A stretch of 39,226 nucleotides of DNA from Candidatus Muiribacteriota bacterium (GTDB lineage: Bacteria > Muiribacteriota > DAOVTB01), in the NCBI GenBank assembly GCA_030633305.1, contig DAOVTB010000016.1:1-39226 (forward strand), given 5' to 3'. Positions 32,640 to 39,226 of the stretch are shown piece after piece (position 1 is the stretch's first letter; every line of letters begins with the position of its first letter). A program made the translations under genes and the position numbers. The notes beneath the pieces were generated by a model, which did no database searches, was not told the origin of the DNA, and saw nothing but the letters and a program-made list of their open reading frames with translations.

Positions 32640-34004
32640 TTAGTTACTGGTATCAGATATCCTAATTGCCTTTTCAACAGCTTTAATCAATGGATATACT
32701 GTTGGCCCGCCAGTGAGTAAAGGCTGAGTCCCCATTTGGAATGTATAGAAATTATGTATATTAAGTCTTGCCTGAATTGCAGTTCCGATGACATTTATCA
32801 TTTCTCCTACAGAATTTCCGCCATATAATTCAACTCCTATTATTTGAAAACTGTTTTTAGCAATAGTTAAATTTACTCTAACAGGAGCGGTGCCGGGAAT
32901 CGATTTCGGATGTTTATCGAAACCATCATAAACTGCAGAAAATGCAGCAACGTTTTCACGTTCAGCTTCCATCATAATCATTCCAGCAGATGCAAATACT
33001 TCACCATTAATTGAAGTTGAAAATATCTTTATGGTTCCAAGGCAATTTCTTATTGAACTGACACTGAATAAATTTTCAACAATAATTCTTGATTCAGCCC
33101 CTGCAATAGATGCCAGCATTGCGTTTATGTTTTTTCCGGTAATAAAGTCATTTTTTTGAGCACAGTCACCAATCGCAAAAACATCTTTAATCTCAGTTCT
33201 TAATAAGCTATCTGTACAAATTGCTCCAAATTTATTTATAGGTAATCCACAATCAGTTGCTAATTTGGTATTGGGTCTATATCCTAGAGAAAAAATTACA
33301 ATATCAACTTCCATGGAATCATTATTTTCAAAAATTATTTTAGTTCCATTTTCTGTTTCTTTTAATTCCATGACTTTTGTATTGTTTCTAATGCTCACAC
33401 CTTTTTTTATTAAAGCCTGTTCTGCTTTTTTACCAAAATATTCAGAAAAAGCCATAGATAAACAATATGGCTGCATTTCAATAACTGTAATCTCTTTATT
33501 AGTATTCATTGCCAATTCATCTGCCATTTCAAGTCCAATAAATCCACCACCGATGATTGCAATCTTTTTTACTTTATTTACTGTTTTAGCCAATTTTTTT
33601 ATATACGTATAACTTTTTTTTACATAATAGGTATTTTCTAAATCATATCCCTTAATAAATTTAGGAATAAGTGGTTCAGAACCACTTGCAAAAATTAGTT
33701 TATCATAACCAAATTCACCATTTTTCAAAGTTAAAACAGATTTTTTTTCAATGTTAACTTTTTTTACGGTATCTATGACTAAATCGCCTTTGGCCTTTAT
33801 ATATCCCTGTAGAGGTTTTACATTTTTATCAACTTCGCCATCAAGTTTCCCGAAAATATATGGTATTCCGCAAGGCACTAGATTATTTTCTTCTTCTCTT
33901 AAAATTAAAACTGTTTTATTTTTATATTTATTTTTTACTGCTATTCCGGCAGAAAGACCTGCTACGCCACCGCCAATAATTACTACATCAAATTTTTTCA
34001 TCAT
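32640..34004 (-). CDS. FAD/NAD(P)-dependent disulfide reductase-like oxidoreductase
   Basis: This 454-aa flavoprotein belongs to the NADH-oxidase/CoA-disulfide-reductase superfamily. It has FAD fold VVIIGGGVAGLSAGIA (7-22), one redox-type Cys45 in NLVPCGIPYIFG, the NAD(P) fold KIAIIGGGFIGLEMADEL and FAIGDCAQ for FAD. The C-terminal dimerisation domain is present (PGTAPVRVNLTIAKNSFQIIG). There is no rhodanese tail, unlike its two neighbours. A persulfide, polysulfide, CoA disulfide or oxygen could be the acceptor; the neighbourhood favours sulfur. GGAGA lies 7 nt before the first ATG of MMKKFD, so the upstream Met is chosen. It is divergent from the thioredoxin-like operon. Confidence 0.9.
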   Translation of the reverse strand: MMKKFDVVIIGGGVAGLSAGIAVKNKYKNKTVLILREEENNLVPCGIPYIFGKLDGEVDKNVKPLQGYIKAKGDLVIDTVKKVNIEKKSVLTLKNGEFGYDKLIFASGSEPLIPKFIKGYDLENTYYVKKSYTYIKKLAKTVNKVKKIAIIGGGFIGLEMADELAMNTNKEITVIEMQPYCLSMAFSEYFGKKAEQALIKKGVSIRNNTKVMELKETENGTKIIFENNDSMEVDIVIFSLGYRPNTKLATDCGLPINKFGAICTDSLLRTEIKDVFAIGDCAQKNDFITGKNINAMLASIAGAESRIIVENLFSVSSIRNCLGTIKIFSTSINGEVFASAGMIMMEAERENVAAFSAVYDGFDKHPKSIPGTAPVRVNLTIAKNSFQIIGVELYGGNSVGEMINVIGTAIQARLNIHNFYTFQMGTQPLLTGGPTVYPLIKAVEKAIRISDTSN

Positions 34005-34037
34005 CCCAGTTTCTCCTTATTACACTATTTAAATATT

Positions 34038-34067
34038 ATAATAGTATGTTATAGTATTTGGTGTCAA
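34038..34067 (-). promoter_or_regulatory. Promoter of the minus-strand FAD reductase, with a direct repeat
   Basis: Read on the minus strand: TTGACA (34067-34062), an 18-nt spacer and TATTAT (34043-34038). The spacer overlaps a direct repeat ATAGTAT at 34041-34047 and 34051-34057, spaced by one helical turn (10 bp), which could be an operator. Confidence 0.6.
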
Positions 34068-34130
34068 GTTTTAATTTTCATAGAAGCCTGATTCTATAGT
34101 TGAAACAAAAAAACCACAATTGAAGGGTAT

Positions 34131-34161
34131 TTTATGATACAATAACACACAATACGCATAT
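34131..34161 (+). promoter_or_regulatory. Extended -10 promoter and conserved start region, copy B
   Basis: TTTATGATACAATAACACA contains TG-A-TACAAT (34135-34143). The element and the next 13 bases up to CATATA match 30654-30684. It lies about 52 nt before the ATG of the thioredoxin-like gene and probably drives it and the following reductase-rhodanese gene. Confidence 0.65.
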
Positions 34162-34195
34162 AGAAAGTAATTCAAAAAAATGTGAGGGAAAAATA

Positions 34196-34540
34196 ATGTT
34201 AGATACAAGTCTTAAACATCTGGAAAGTAGTGAAGAAATCAAAGAGTTAATTAACGATAACATGAATGTCATGATATGTTGTGGAAGAATGGGGAGAATG
34301 TGTATTCCAGTTTATCGTGTTATGGAACAGCTTGAAACAGAATATAAACATGTTCAAATGAGAGATATGGAGTTTGATATATCCGGAGCGTCTTTTATAA
34401 AAAAACTTCCCGAATGCTCTTATTTTATGGGATTACCTTTTACAGTTTATTTTAAAAATGGTGAAGTTGTCAGGGCAACATGCAGTATTCAAAATGAAAA
34501 ACAGATTAGAAATATATTAGATGAAGTATTCAAGGATTGA
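34196..34540 (+). CDS. Atypical thioredoxin-like protein (CC...C, no CxxC)
   Basis: This 114-aa protein fits a thioredoxin fold: strand NVMICC, a long helix CIPVYRVMEQLETEY, strand HVQMRDMEFDI, then GLPFTVYFKNGEVV with the cis-proline P81 and a final helix. The usual WCGPC site is replaced by CCGRMGRMC (C28, C29, C36). Aligned to E. coli thioredoxin, C36 matches the second active-site Cys, while the first is Gly33; a vicinal pair C28-C29 lies a few residues earlier. C74 and C96 are also present. It could accept a persulfide or form an unusual disulfide. GAGGG precedes the ATG. It lies 54 nt before a CoA-disulfide-reductase/rhodanese gene in the same operon, which suggests a redox partner. Confidence 0.78.
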   Translation: MLDTSLKHLESSEEIKELINDNMNVMICCGRMGRMCIPVYRVMEQLETEYKHVQMRDMEFDISGASFIKKLPECSYFMGLPFTVYFKNGEVVRATCSIQNEKQIRNILDEVFKD

Positions 34541-34594
34541 ATTTGGTATACTATTAAAGTAAATAATTGTATTGACAGGGATTGGAGGGATTAA

Positions 34595-36289
34595 ATGAAG
34601 AAAAAAATTATTGTGATTGGTGGATCCGCAGCTGGACCAAAGGCTGCAGCACGTGCAAAACGGCTTGATCAGGAATCAGAAGTTACGATTATCCAAAAAG
34701 CTGCGGACCTGTCCATGGCTTCATGTGGATATCCATATTATGTAGGTGGTTTTTTTGATGATAGAAATATGTTGTTATGTTCACCGACAGGTGTGACCAG
34801 AGATTCAAAATTTTTTTTAAATGCAAAGGGAATTACTGCAAGAACTGAAACTGAAGTAACAGAAATTAATAAAGAAGCGCATACTGTAACTTTAAAGGAT
34901 TTGAAAACTGGTGATATTGAAACAACAAATTATGACAAGTTAATCATAACTACTGGTACAATTCCTCGTGTTCCTCCTATTCCAGGAAAGGATTTACAGG
35001 GAATTACTACGTTACAGTCAATGAAAGATGCTGATTATTTAAGGAAGATCCGTGACGAAGGTAAAATTAAAAAAGCTGTGATTATTGGCGGTGGATTAAT
35101 TGGGATTGAAACTTGTGAAGCATTACAACTGGCTGGAATCGAAATAACAATTATTGAATTACTGCCACAATTACTGACATTTTTAGATATGGAACTGGCT
35201 AAATTGGTTGAAAATCATGTAAAAGATAAAGGCGCTAATGTTATTACAGATAATGGTGTTGCAGAATTTCTTGGTGAAAATGGAGTTTTAAATGCTGTTA
35301 AATTGCAGAACGGTACAGAATTACCATGTGAATTAGCAGTAGTTGCTATTGGTGTACATCCAAATACTGCTTTAGCAAAAAAAGCTGGACTCAAACTGGG
35401 AGAAACTAATGGCATTTTAGTGAATGAATATTTGCAGACTTCTGATCCTGATATTTATGCTGCAGGCGATTGCATAGAAGTCGTAAATCTCAATACAAAT
35501 ACAAAAACGATGGCTCCATATGGCGATCTGGCAAACCTTGAAGGACGCGTTGCTGGTGAGAATGTTGTTTGTGGTAATAGTGTAACTTTTCCAGGGACTA
35601 TTCATACTGGAATTTGTAAAGTCTTCGATTTTACTGCAGGTAGTACAGGATTATCAGAAACCGCGGCTAGAAATGCTGGAATAACAGATGTAATTACAGT
35701 TATCAATGCCAGTCCTGATAAACCTGGATTTATGACAGGTAAATTACTTGTTTCAAAAATGACAGTTGAAAAGACAACTGGCAAGCTATTAGGGTTGCAG
35801 TGCGTTGGACCAGGTGATGCAAGTAAGCAAATAGCTATGGCTGCAATGGCGATTAAAGGTGGTTTGACAGTGAAAGATATTGTTACTGCTGATTTACCGT
35901 ATGCTCCACCTTTTTCTCTTGCTATAGATCATTTTATTGCCAGTGCTCATATTATGGAAAATAAATTGAAAGGCAGAATGAATGGTGTATCAGTTAAAGA
36001 AGTAAAAGACTTGCTGGCTGATAAAAAAGATATGTATTTACTCGATTCTCGTGGGCCAGATGAATTTGAAGCCATGCGTTTAGGTATTGGTGAAACATTA
36101 ATTCCACTTGGTGCATTAAGAAATAGACTTCATGAATTGCCACAGGATAAAGATAAACTGATAATATGTTACTGTAAAATATCACTTCGAGGGTATGAAG
36201 CTGCTTTAATACTTTCTGCTAATGGCTGGACTAATGTCAAGGTTATGGAAGGTGGTATTATGGCGTGGCCTTATGGAAGAGAAAAATAG
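34595..36289 (+). CDS. CoA-disulfide-reductase-like FAD enzyme fused to rhodanese
   Basis: This 564-aa protein combines an FAD/NAD(P)H reductase with a C-terminal rhodanese. The reductase (1 to about 450) has IVIGGSAAGPKAAARAKRLD, the single Cys44 in MASCGYPYYVGG, AVIIGGGLIGIETCEA and AAGDCIEV. The rhodanese (about 460-564) has active Cys527 in CYCKISLRGYEA, with C525 two residues before it. The layout is that of CoA-disulfide reductase-rhodanese (CDR-RHD) proteins, which reduce CoA disulfide or polysulfide and handle sulfane sulfur. It differs from the 816-aa protein in lacking TusA and DsrE modules. GGAGGG lies before the ATG. A weak extended -10 (TGGTATACT, 34544-34552) sits in the short gap upstream. 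A strong terminator follows at 36306. Confidence 0.92.
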   Translation: MKKKIIVIGGSAAGPKAAARAKRLDQESEVTIIQKAADLSMASCGYPYYVGGFFDDRNMLLCSPTGVTRDSKFFLNAKGITARTETEVTEINKEAHTVTLKDLKTGDIETTNYDKLIITTGTIPRVPPIPGKDLQGITTLQSMKDADYLRKIRDEGKIKKAVIIGGGLIGIETCEALQLAGIEITIIELLPQLLTFLDMELAKLVENHVKDKGANVITDNGVAEFLGENGVLNAVKLQNGTELPCELAVVAIGVHPNTALAKKAGLKLGETNGILVNEYLQTSDPDIYAAGDCIEVVNLNTNTKTMAPYGDLANLEGRVAGENVVCGNSVTFPGTIHTGICKVFDFTAGSTGLSETAARNAGITDVITVINASPDKPGFMTGKLLVSKMTVEKTTGKLLGLQCVGPGDASKQIAMAAMAIKGGLTVKDIVTADLPYAPPFSLAIDHFIASAHIMENKLKGRMNGVSVKEVKDLLADKKDMYLLDSRGPDEFEAMRLGIGETLIPLGALRNRLHELPQDKDKLIICYCKISLRGYEAALILSANGWTNVKVMEGGIMAWPYGREK

Positions 36290-36305
36290 ATCTTAAAAAA
36301 TTATA

Positions 36306-36348
36306 AAAAAAGTAAAGGGTTGAGTAATTCTCAACCCTTTACTTTTTT
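36306..36348 (+). terminator. Rho-independent terminator after the reductase-rhodanese gene
   Basis: GTAAAGGGTTGAG (36312-36324) pairs with CTCAACCCTTTAC (36330-36342) across TAATT. It is extended by an A-run on the left and six T on the right. Confidence 0.95.
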
Positions 36349-36533
36349 CCATCGAAAAACTTGAGTAGTATTGCTCTGTTCAACATGAATTACCTTGCGA
36401 ATTTCATTTTCCAAAAAAAACAGGTAATTTCCCTTGCGTTATATCCAATCATGTAATATTATCGACAAAGAAAATTGTTTTTATTACTAAATAGTAATAA
36501 ATATATTTTAAATTACAAGGCAGGGAGATTGAT

Positions 36534-36755
36534 ATGGAAAAAATATTAGATTGTTTAGGTGAAGCGTGTCCGATACCTTTAGTTAAAGCACAAAAGGCTT
36601 TGGAAGAAATGGCAACGGGTGACATCCTGATTGTAGGTATTGATCATAGTTGTGCGATGAAGAATTTACCAGATTGGGCACGAGAAGCAGGACATAATGT
36701 AGAAATTGATGAAATTGGTGAAGGTGAGTGGGATGTTGTTATCGAAAAATCTTAA
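36534..36755 (+). CDS. TusA/SirA-family sulfur carrier
   Basis: This 73-aa protein begins with the TusA signature CLGEACPIPLVKAQKAL, with the sulfur-carrying Cys12 in the CPxP motif and an extra Cys7. The rest is the small two-layer alpha/beta fold expected of the family. It carries persulfide sulfur between proteins. The gene directly precedes two YeeE/YedE-type membrane genes (24-nt gap), the arrangement of the YeeD/YeeE (TsuB/TsuA) thiosulfate uptake pair. GGGAG lies 8-9 nt before the ATG. The 185-nt upstream spacer follows a strong terminator, so a new operon starts here; I could not fix a promoter. Confidence 0.92.
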   Translation: MEKILDCLGEACPIPLVKAQKALEEMATGDILIVGIDHSCAMKNLPDWAREAGHNVEIDEIGEGEWDVVIEKS

Positions 36756-36779
36756 TTTAATTATTAAAAGGAAATAGTT

Positions 36780-37304
36780 ATGGAAAAATCGAAAAAAGGT
36801 ATTGATTTAGATTCTTTACTAAAAAAGGAATGGTCTTATACTACAGGAGCTGTTTTAATTGCATTACTTGCAACGGTATTGGTACTTGTTGTTGGAAAAT
36901 CCTGGGGAGTGACAGGTGTTTTCCCATTCTGGGGAGGAGTGATCCTCGAAAAGATAGGTGTTAATGCTGATTCTTGGAGTATTTTTAATGGCAAGCTATC
37001 TAAGTTTGTCTTTTTTAAAAAGTTTGCAAATATAACCAATGTTGGAATAATAATCGGGGCCTTTATTGCCTCATTGCTGGCAGCTTCTTTTAAAATTAAA
37101 ATGATAAAGAGTTTTAGGCAGGTTGTTGCTGCGGTAATTGGTGGAACATTAATGGGAATAGGTGCTACTTTGGCTATGGGTTGCAATATTGGTGGCTTAT
37201 TTTCTGGTATCTCAGCTCTGTCTTTACATGGTTGGGTTTACTTAGTATTTATTTTTTTAGGCGCGATTGTCGGAAGTTCTATATTGAAAAAATGGTTCAT
37301 GTAA
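36780..37304 (+). CDS. YeeE/YedE-family sulfur transporter, C-terminal-half-like subunit
   Basis: This 174-aa membrane protein has four to five helices. Its core ends with GGTLMGIGATLAMGCNIGGL, containing the conserved Cys135, then SGISALSLHGW. This is the motif set of the second half of full-length YeeE/YedE proteins, which pass thiosulfate through the membrane by contacts with buried cysteines. It is about half the usual length of roughly 350-400 aa, and its partner half is the next gene, 13 nt downstream. The two subunits presumably assemble into one channel-like transporter served by the TusA protein encoded upstream. AAAAGGAAA precedes the ATG. Confidence 0.9.
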   Translation: MEKSKKGIDLDSLLKKEWSYTTGAVLIALLATVLVLVVGKSWGVTGVFPFWGGVILEKIGVNADSWSIFNGKLSKFVFFKKFANITNVGIIIGAFIASLLAASFKIKMIKSFRQVVAAVIGGTLMGIGATLAMGCNIGGLFSGISALSLHGWVYLVFIFLGAIVGSSILKKWFM

Positions 37305-37317
37305 GGAGATAAATATT

Positions 37318-38037
37318 ATGAGTGAAACTACTCAAACAAAAATTAAAAGAACAGGAAGAAGAAGAGAAGCTGTTAAACCGGAAGAACGTAAAAAGAAACA
37401 GCTTATTCAACGAATAATAGGAGTAATTGCTGTTATTCTGGTAATTTTCATGGCAATTTTTGCTCAAGGCATAAATCAAAAAGGAGCATTTATTGTATTA
37501 ATTGGTGTTGGTTTTGGATATGTTCTGCAACGTAGCAGGTTCTGTTTGACAGCAGCTATAAGAGATCCTTTTCTTACTGGTGGAACAGAATTAACCAAGG
37601 CTCTTATAATATTACTTGCCGTATCTTCTTTTTTATATATGGGAATCAATATGGCGAAATTTGGTCTTGGACTTGAAACCTTAAACCTTAAACTTGCTGC
37701 GGGTTATATTAAGCCAGTAGGTTTACATACAGCTATTGGTGCATTCCTTTTTGGAATAGGTGCAGTAATTGCAGGTGGTTGTGCTTCAGGAACTCTTATG
37801 AGAATTGGTGAGGGTTTTACCCAACAATGGATTGCAATCATTTTCTTTGTAACGGGTACTATTATTGGAAAATTTTTAATGCCTATTGTTAAAAAATCAT
37901 CTGTTTTATATACAGGAAAAGCAATATTTCTTCCTAGTTTATTTGGTGGCTGGCTTGGTGCTGTAATTGTTCATTTTGGATTATTATTTGCTTTATATAT
38001 TGCTGCAGATAAGTGGAGCAGGAGGAAACAAAAGTGA
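37318..38037 (+). CDS. YeeE/YedE-family sulfur transporter, N-terminal-half-like subunit
   Basis: This 239-aa membrane protein begins with a Lys/Arg-rich cytosolic tail (about 1-30) followed by about six helices. RSRFCLTAAIRD carries Cys76, and AIGAFLFGIGAVIAGGCASG with TLMRIGEGF carries Cys155; both are landmarks of the first half of YeeE/YedE proteins. Together with the 174-aa gene upstream it completes the family's cysteine set. Encoding the first-half-type subunit second is the reverse of the order in the fused protein. AAGGAG lies just upstream of the ATG, directly after the previous stop. Its stop overlaps the start of the next gene by 4 nt. Confidence 0.9.
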   Translation: MSETTQTKIKRTGRRREAVKPEERKKKQLIQRIIGVIAVILVIFMAIFAQGINQKGAFIVLIGVGFGYVLQRSRFCLTAAIRDPFLTGGTELTKALIILLAVSSFLYMGINMAKFGLGLETLNLKLAAGYIKPVGLHTAIGAFLFGIGAVIAGGCASGTLMRIGEGFTQQWIAIIFFVTGTIIGKFLMPIVKKSSVLYTGKAIFLPSLFGGWLGAVIVHFGLLFALYIAADKWSRRKQK

Positions 38038-39226
38038 GGAACAGGGAGAAAAAGAAAGTCGAATATGATGTAGTAGTCATAGGTGGTGGTGCTGCGGGAA
38101 TGACTGCAGCTTTATACGCAGGCCGAGCTAGATTAAAAACACTTTTAATAGAGAAATCTCTGATGGGTGGGATGGCTACTTATACAAGTGAGATAGAAAA
38201 TTATCCTGGATTTGAAGAACCTGTTGATGGTATTGAATTGATGAATCACTTTAATAAGCAGTTTCGCAAATTTGATGTAGATGTTAAATTAACTGATGTT
38301 AAAGAAGTGGAAGTGCTTGAATGTGGGCTTAAACTGGTAAAAACTTTTAGAACGCATTACGTTGCTAAAGCTATAGTAATTGCTACTGGAAATAAGCCAA
38401 GATTAACTCAGGCCAAAGGTGAAAAAAGCTTTTTAAACGACAAGGGAATCTCTTTTTGTGCGACTTGCGATGCTGCCAGAAATGAAGGTAAAACCGTTAT
38501 GGTAATTGGTTCTGGTGATGCAGCAATTGAGGAAAGTATATTCTTAACAAAATTTGCAAAAGAAGTTAAAATTTCTGTTTTGCACAGTGAAGGTATAATG
38601 GATGCGAATAAAGTTGCCCAGGAAAAAGCTCTAAATAATCCAAAACTGACATTTCTATGGAATACAGTAGTTGATTCATTTGAAGGTGATGAAATGCTGA
38701 ACAAAGTTGTTTTGAAAAATATTTCATCAGGCGAGTTAACTTCATATGATGTTGATGGCTGCTTTTTATTCATCGGATATATTCCGAATACAGATGTTTT
38801 TAAGGGTTTAATAGATATGACAAAAAATGGTTGTATTAAAACCAATGAAATAATGGAAACATCTGCCAGGGGTATTTTTGCAGCAGGTGACTGTAGAGAT
38901 AAATTATTACGTCAGGTTGCAACTGCGGTCGGAGATGGTGCTATTGCAGGATATATGGCTGAGAGGTTTGTTGAAGAAGTCGATTATGTTAAAAACGAAA
39001 TTTTTGGAGCCAAAGGACTTGTAATGAGTTTTATTTATAACGCATCAGAACCTCTGGGTTTGGAATTATTAAGTAGAGTTGAAAAGTATTCGTCATCATT
39101 TGCTGAAAAAGTTCAACTTAGAAGAATCGATATTTATAAATCTGATGGAATTGCTTGTAAATTAAAATATACAGCTTCACCGTCTATAGTTTTTATTAAA
39201 GATGGTGAGATCCTGGAAAATATAAC
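38034..39226 (+). CDS. Thioredoxin-reductase-like flavoprotein with C-terminal Trx-like domain (cut by window end)
   Basis: The frame is open from GTG 38034 to the window edge (397 codons, incomplete). GGAGG 8 nt upstream and a GTGA overlap with the preceding stop fix the start. Residues about 10-315 are a low-molecular-weight thioredoxin reductase: YDVVVIGGGAAGMTAA, the redox pair C142/C145 in SFCATCDAA, VIGSGDAAIEES and FAAGDCRDK. The usual HRRxxxR NADPH clamp is replaced by HSEGIMDAN, so NADH, or a non-pyridine donor, is possible. From about 325 a thioredoxin-like domain follows, with SFIYNASEPLG where WCGPC is expected, then SPSIVFIKDGE with a cis-proline. It has no CxxC, so it probably binds rather than exchanges thiols. 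Last visible gene of the TusA-YeeE operon. Confidence 0.88.
   Translation, partial: MRNREKKKVEYDVVVIGGGAAGMTAALYAGRARLKTLLIEKSLMGGMATYTSEIENYPGFEEPVDGIELMNHFNKQFRKFDVDVKLTDVKEVEVLECGLKLVKTFRTHYVAKAIVIATGNKPRLTQAKGEKSFLNDKGISFCATCDAARNEGKTVMVIGSGDAAIEESIFLTKFAKEVKISVLHSEGIMDANKVAQEKALNNPKLTFLWNTVVDSFEGDEMLNKVVLKNISSGELTSYDVDGCFLFIGYIPNTDVFKGLIDMTKNGCIKTNEIMETSARGIFAAGDCRDKLLRQVATAVGDGAIAGYMAERFVEEVDYVKNEIFGAKGLVMSFIYNASEPLGLELLSRVEKYSSSFAEKVQLRRIDIYKSDGIACKLKYTASPSIVFIKDGEILENI

Noticed and set aside
36534-38037. Selenium-metabolism YedF/YedE pair
   Set aside because: No selD or other selenium gene is visible, and the TusA protein lacks the long C-terminal domain of the selenium-linked YedF. 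Kept only as an alternative.
1-39226. CRISPR array, intact insertion sequence, prophage, rRNA or tRNA genes
   Set aside because: No regularly spaced repeats, no transposase, integrase or phage structural genes and no rRNA-like or tRNA-like sequences were seen. The repeats present are dispersed palindromes.

Overview
The window is 39 kb of AT-rich DNA from an uncultured-looking bacterium that is probably anaerobic and has a Gram-negative-type envelope. I cannot name the phylum. The evidence is clear Shine-Dalgarno sites and sigma-70-type promoters, many signal peptides and one likely lipoprotein, two radical-SAM enzymes, a run of FAD/persulfide enzymes and no oxygen-dependent enzyme. There is no prophage, rRNA, tRNA, CRISPR array or intact transposon. 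Intergenic gaps carry several families of decayed dispersed repeats, as is common in environmental genomes.

Layout. 1-3.2 kb: a small stand-alone Tudor-like protein (UvrD/PcrA-tail type), a COG2509 FAD dehydrogenase, and a deleted RhuM-type remnant beside repeats of the DPxxKPEDD class. 3.3-6.8 kb: a KamA-type radical-SAM aminomutase with altered substrate residues, a GT2 glycosyltransferase and a radical-SAM/SPASM protein. 6.9-9.7 kb: a secreted PI-PLC-like phosphodiesterase with a histidine-rich N-terminus, facing a lipoprotein/HD-hydrolase operon. 10-14.6 kb: a homocysteine S-methyltransferase module and an 1163-aa exported ankyrin protein. 14.7-17.1 kb (minus strand): a SEC-C protein, a VF530 protein and an alpha/beta hydrolase in a tight operon, preceded by a secreted EndoU-like RNase. 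17.4-22 kb: a TPR protein overlapping a flavodoxin, then a 968-aa TadG-like protein on the minus strand. 22.3-27.8 kb: a sodium symporter with a large extracellular insert, a YfcC-type transporter, a small membrane protein and an exported phospholipase-D-like protein.

28-39.2 kb is the most coherent part, a sulfur/persulfide and disulfide-redox region. It encodes a four-module fusion (CoA-disulfide-reductase-like, rhodanese, TusA, DsrE), a second reductase of the same FAD superfamily, an atypical thioredoxin-like protein, a third reductase fused to rhodanese, a free TusA, a YeeE/YedE sulfur transporter split into two genes in swapped order, and a thioredoxin-reductase-like flavoprotein carrying a C-terminal thioredoxin-like domain without a CxxC. 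The last four form one operon that runs off the right edge. A methyltransferase/aminotransferase pair sits inside the region, and its promoter and leader closely resemble those of the thioredoxin-like gene. My reading is uptake of thiosulfate or a related sulfur compound, passage of sulfane sulfur over TusA/rhodanese/DsrE cysteines, and reductive release by NAD(P)H-linked flavoenzymes. The substrate is not proven; selenium is an alternative.

All assignments come from reading the sequence and from memory of protein families. No database search or folding program was run.
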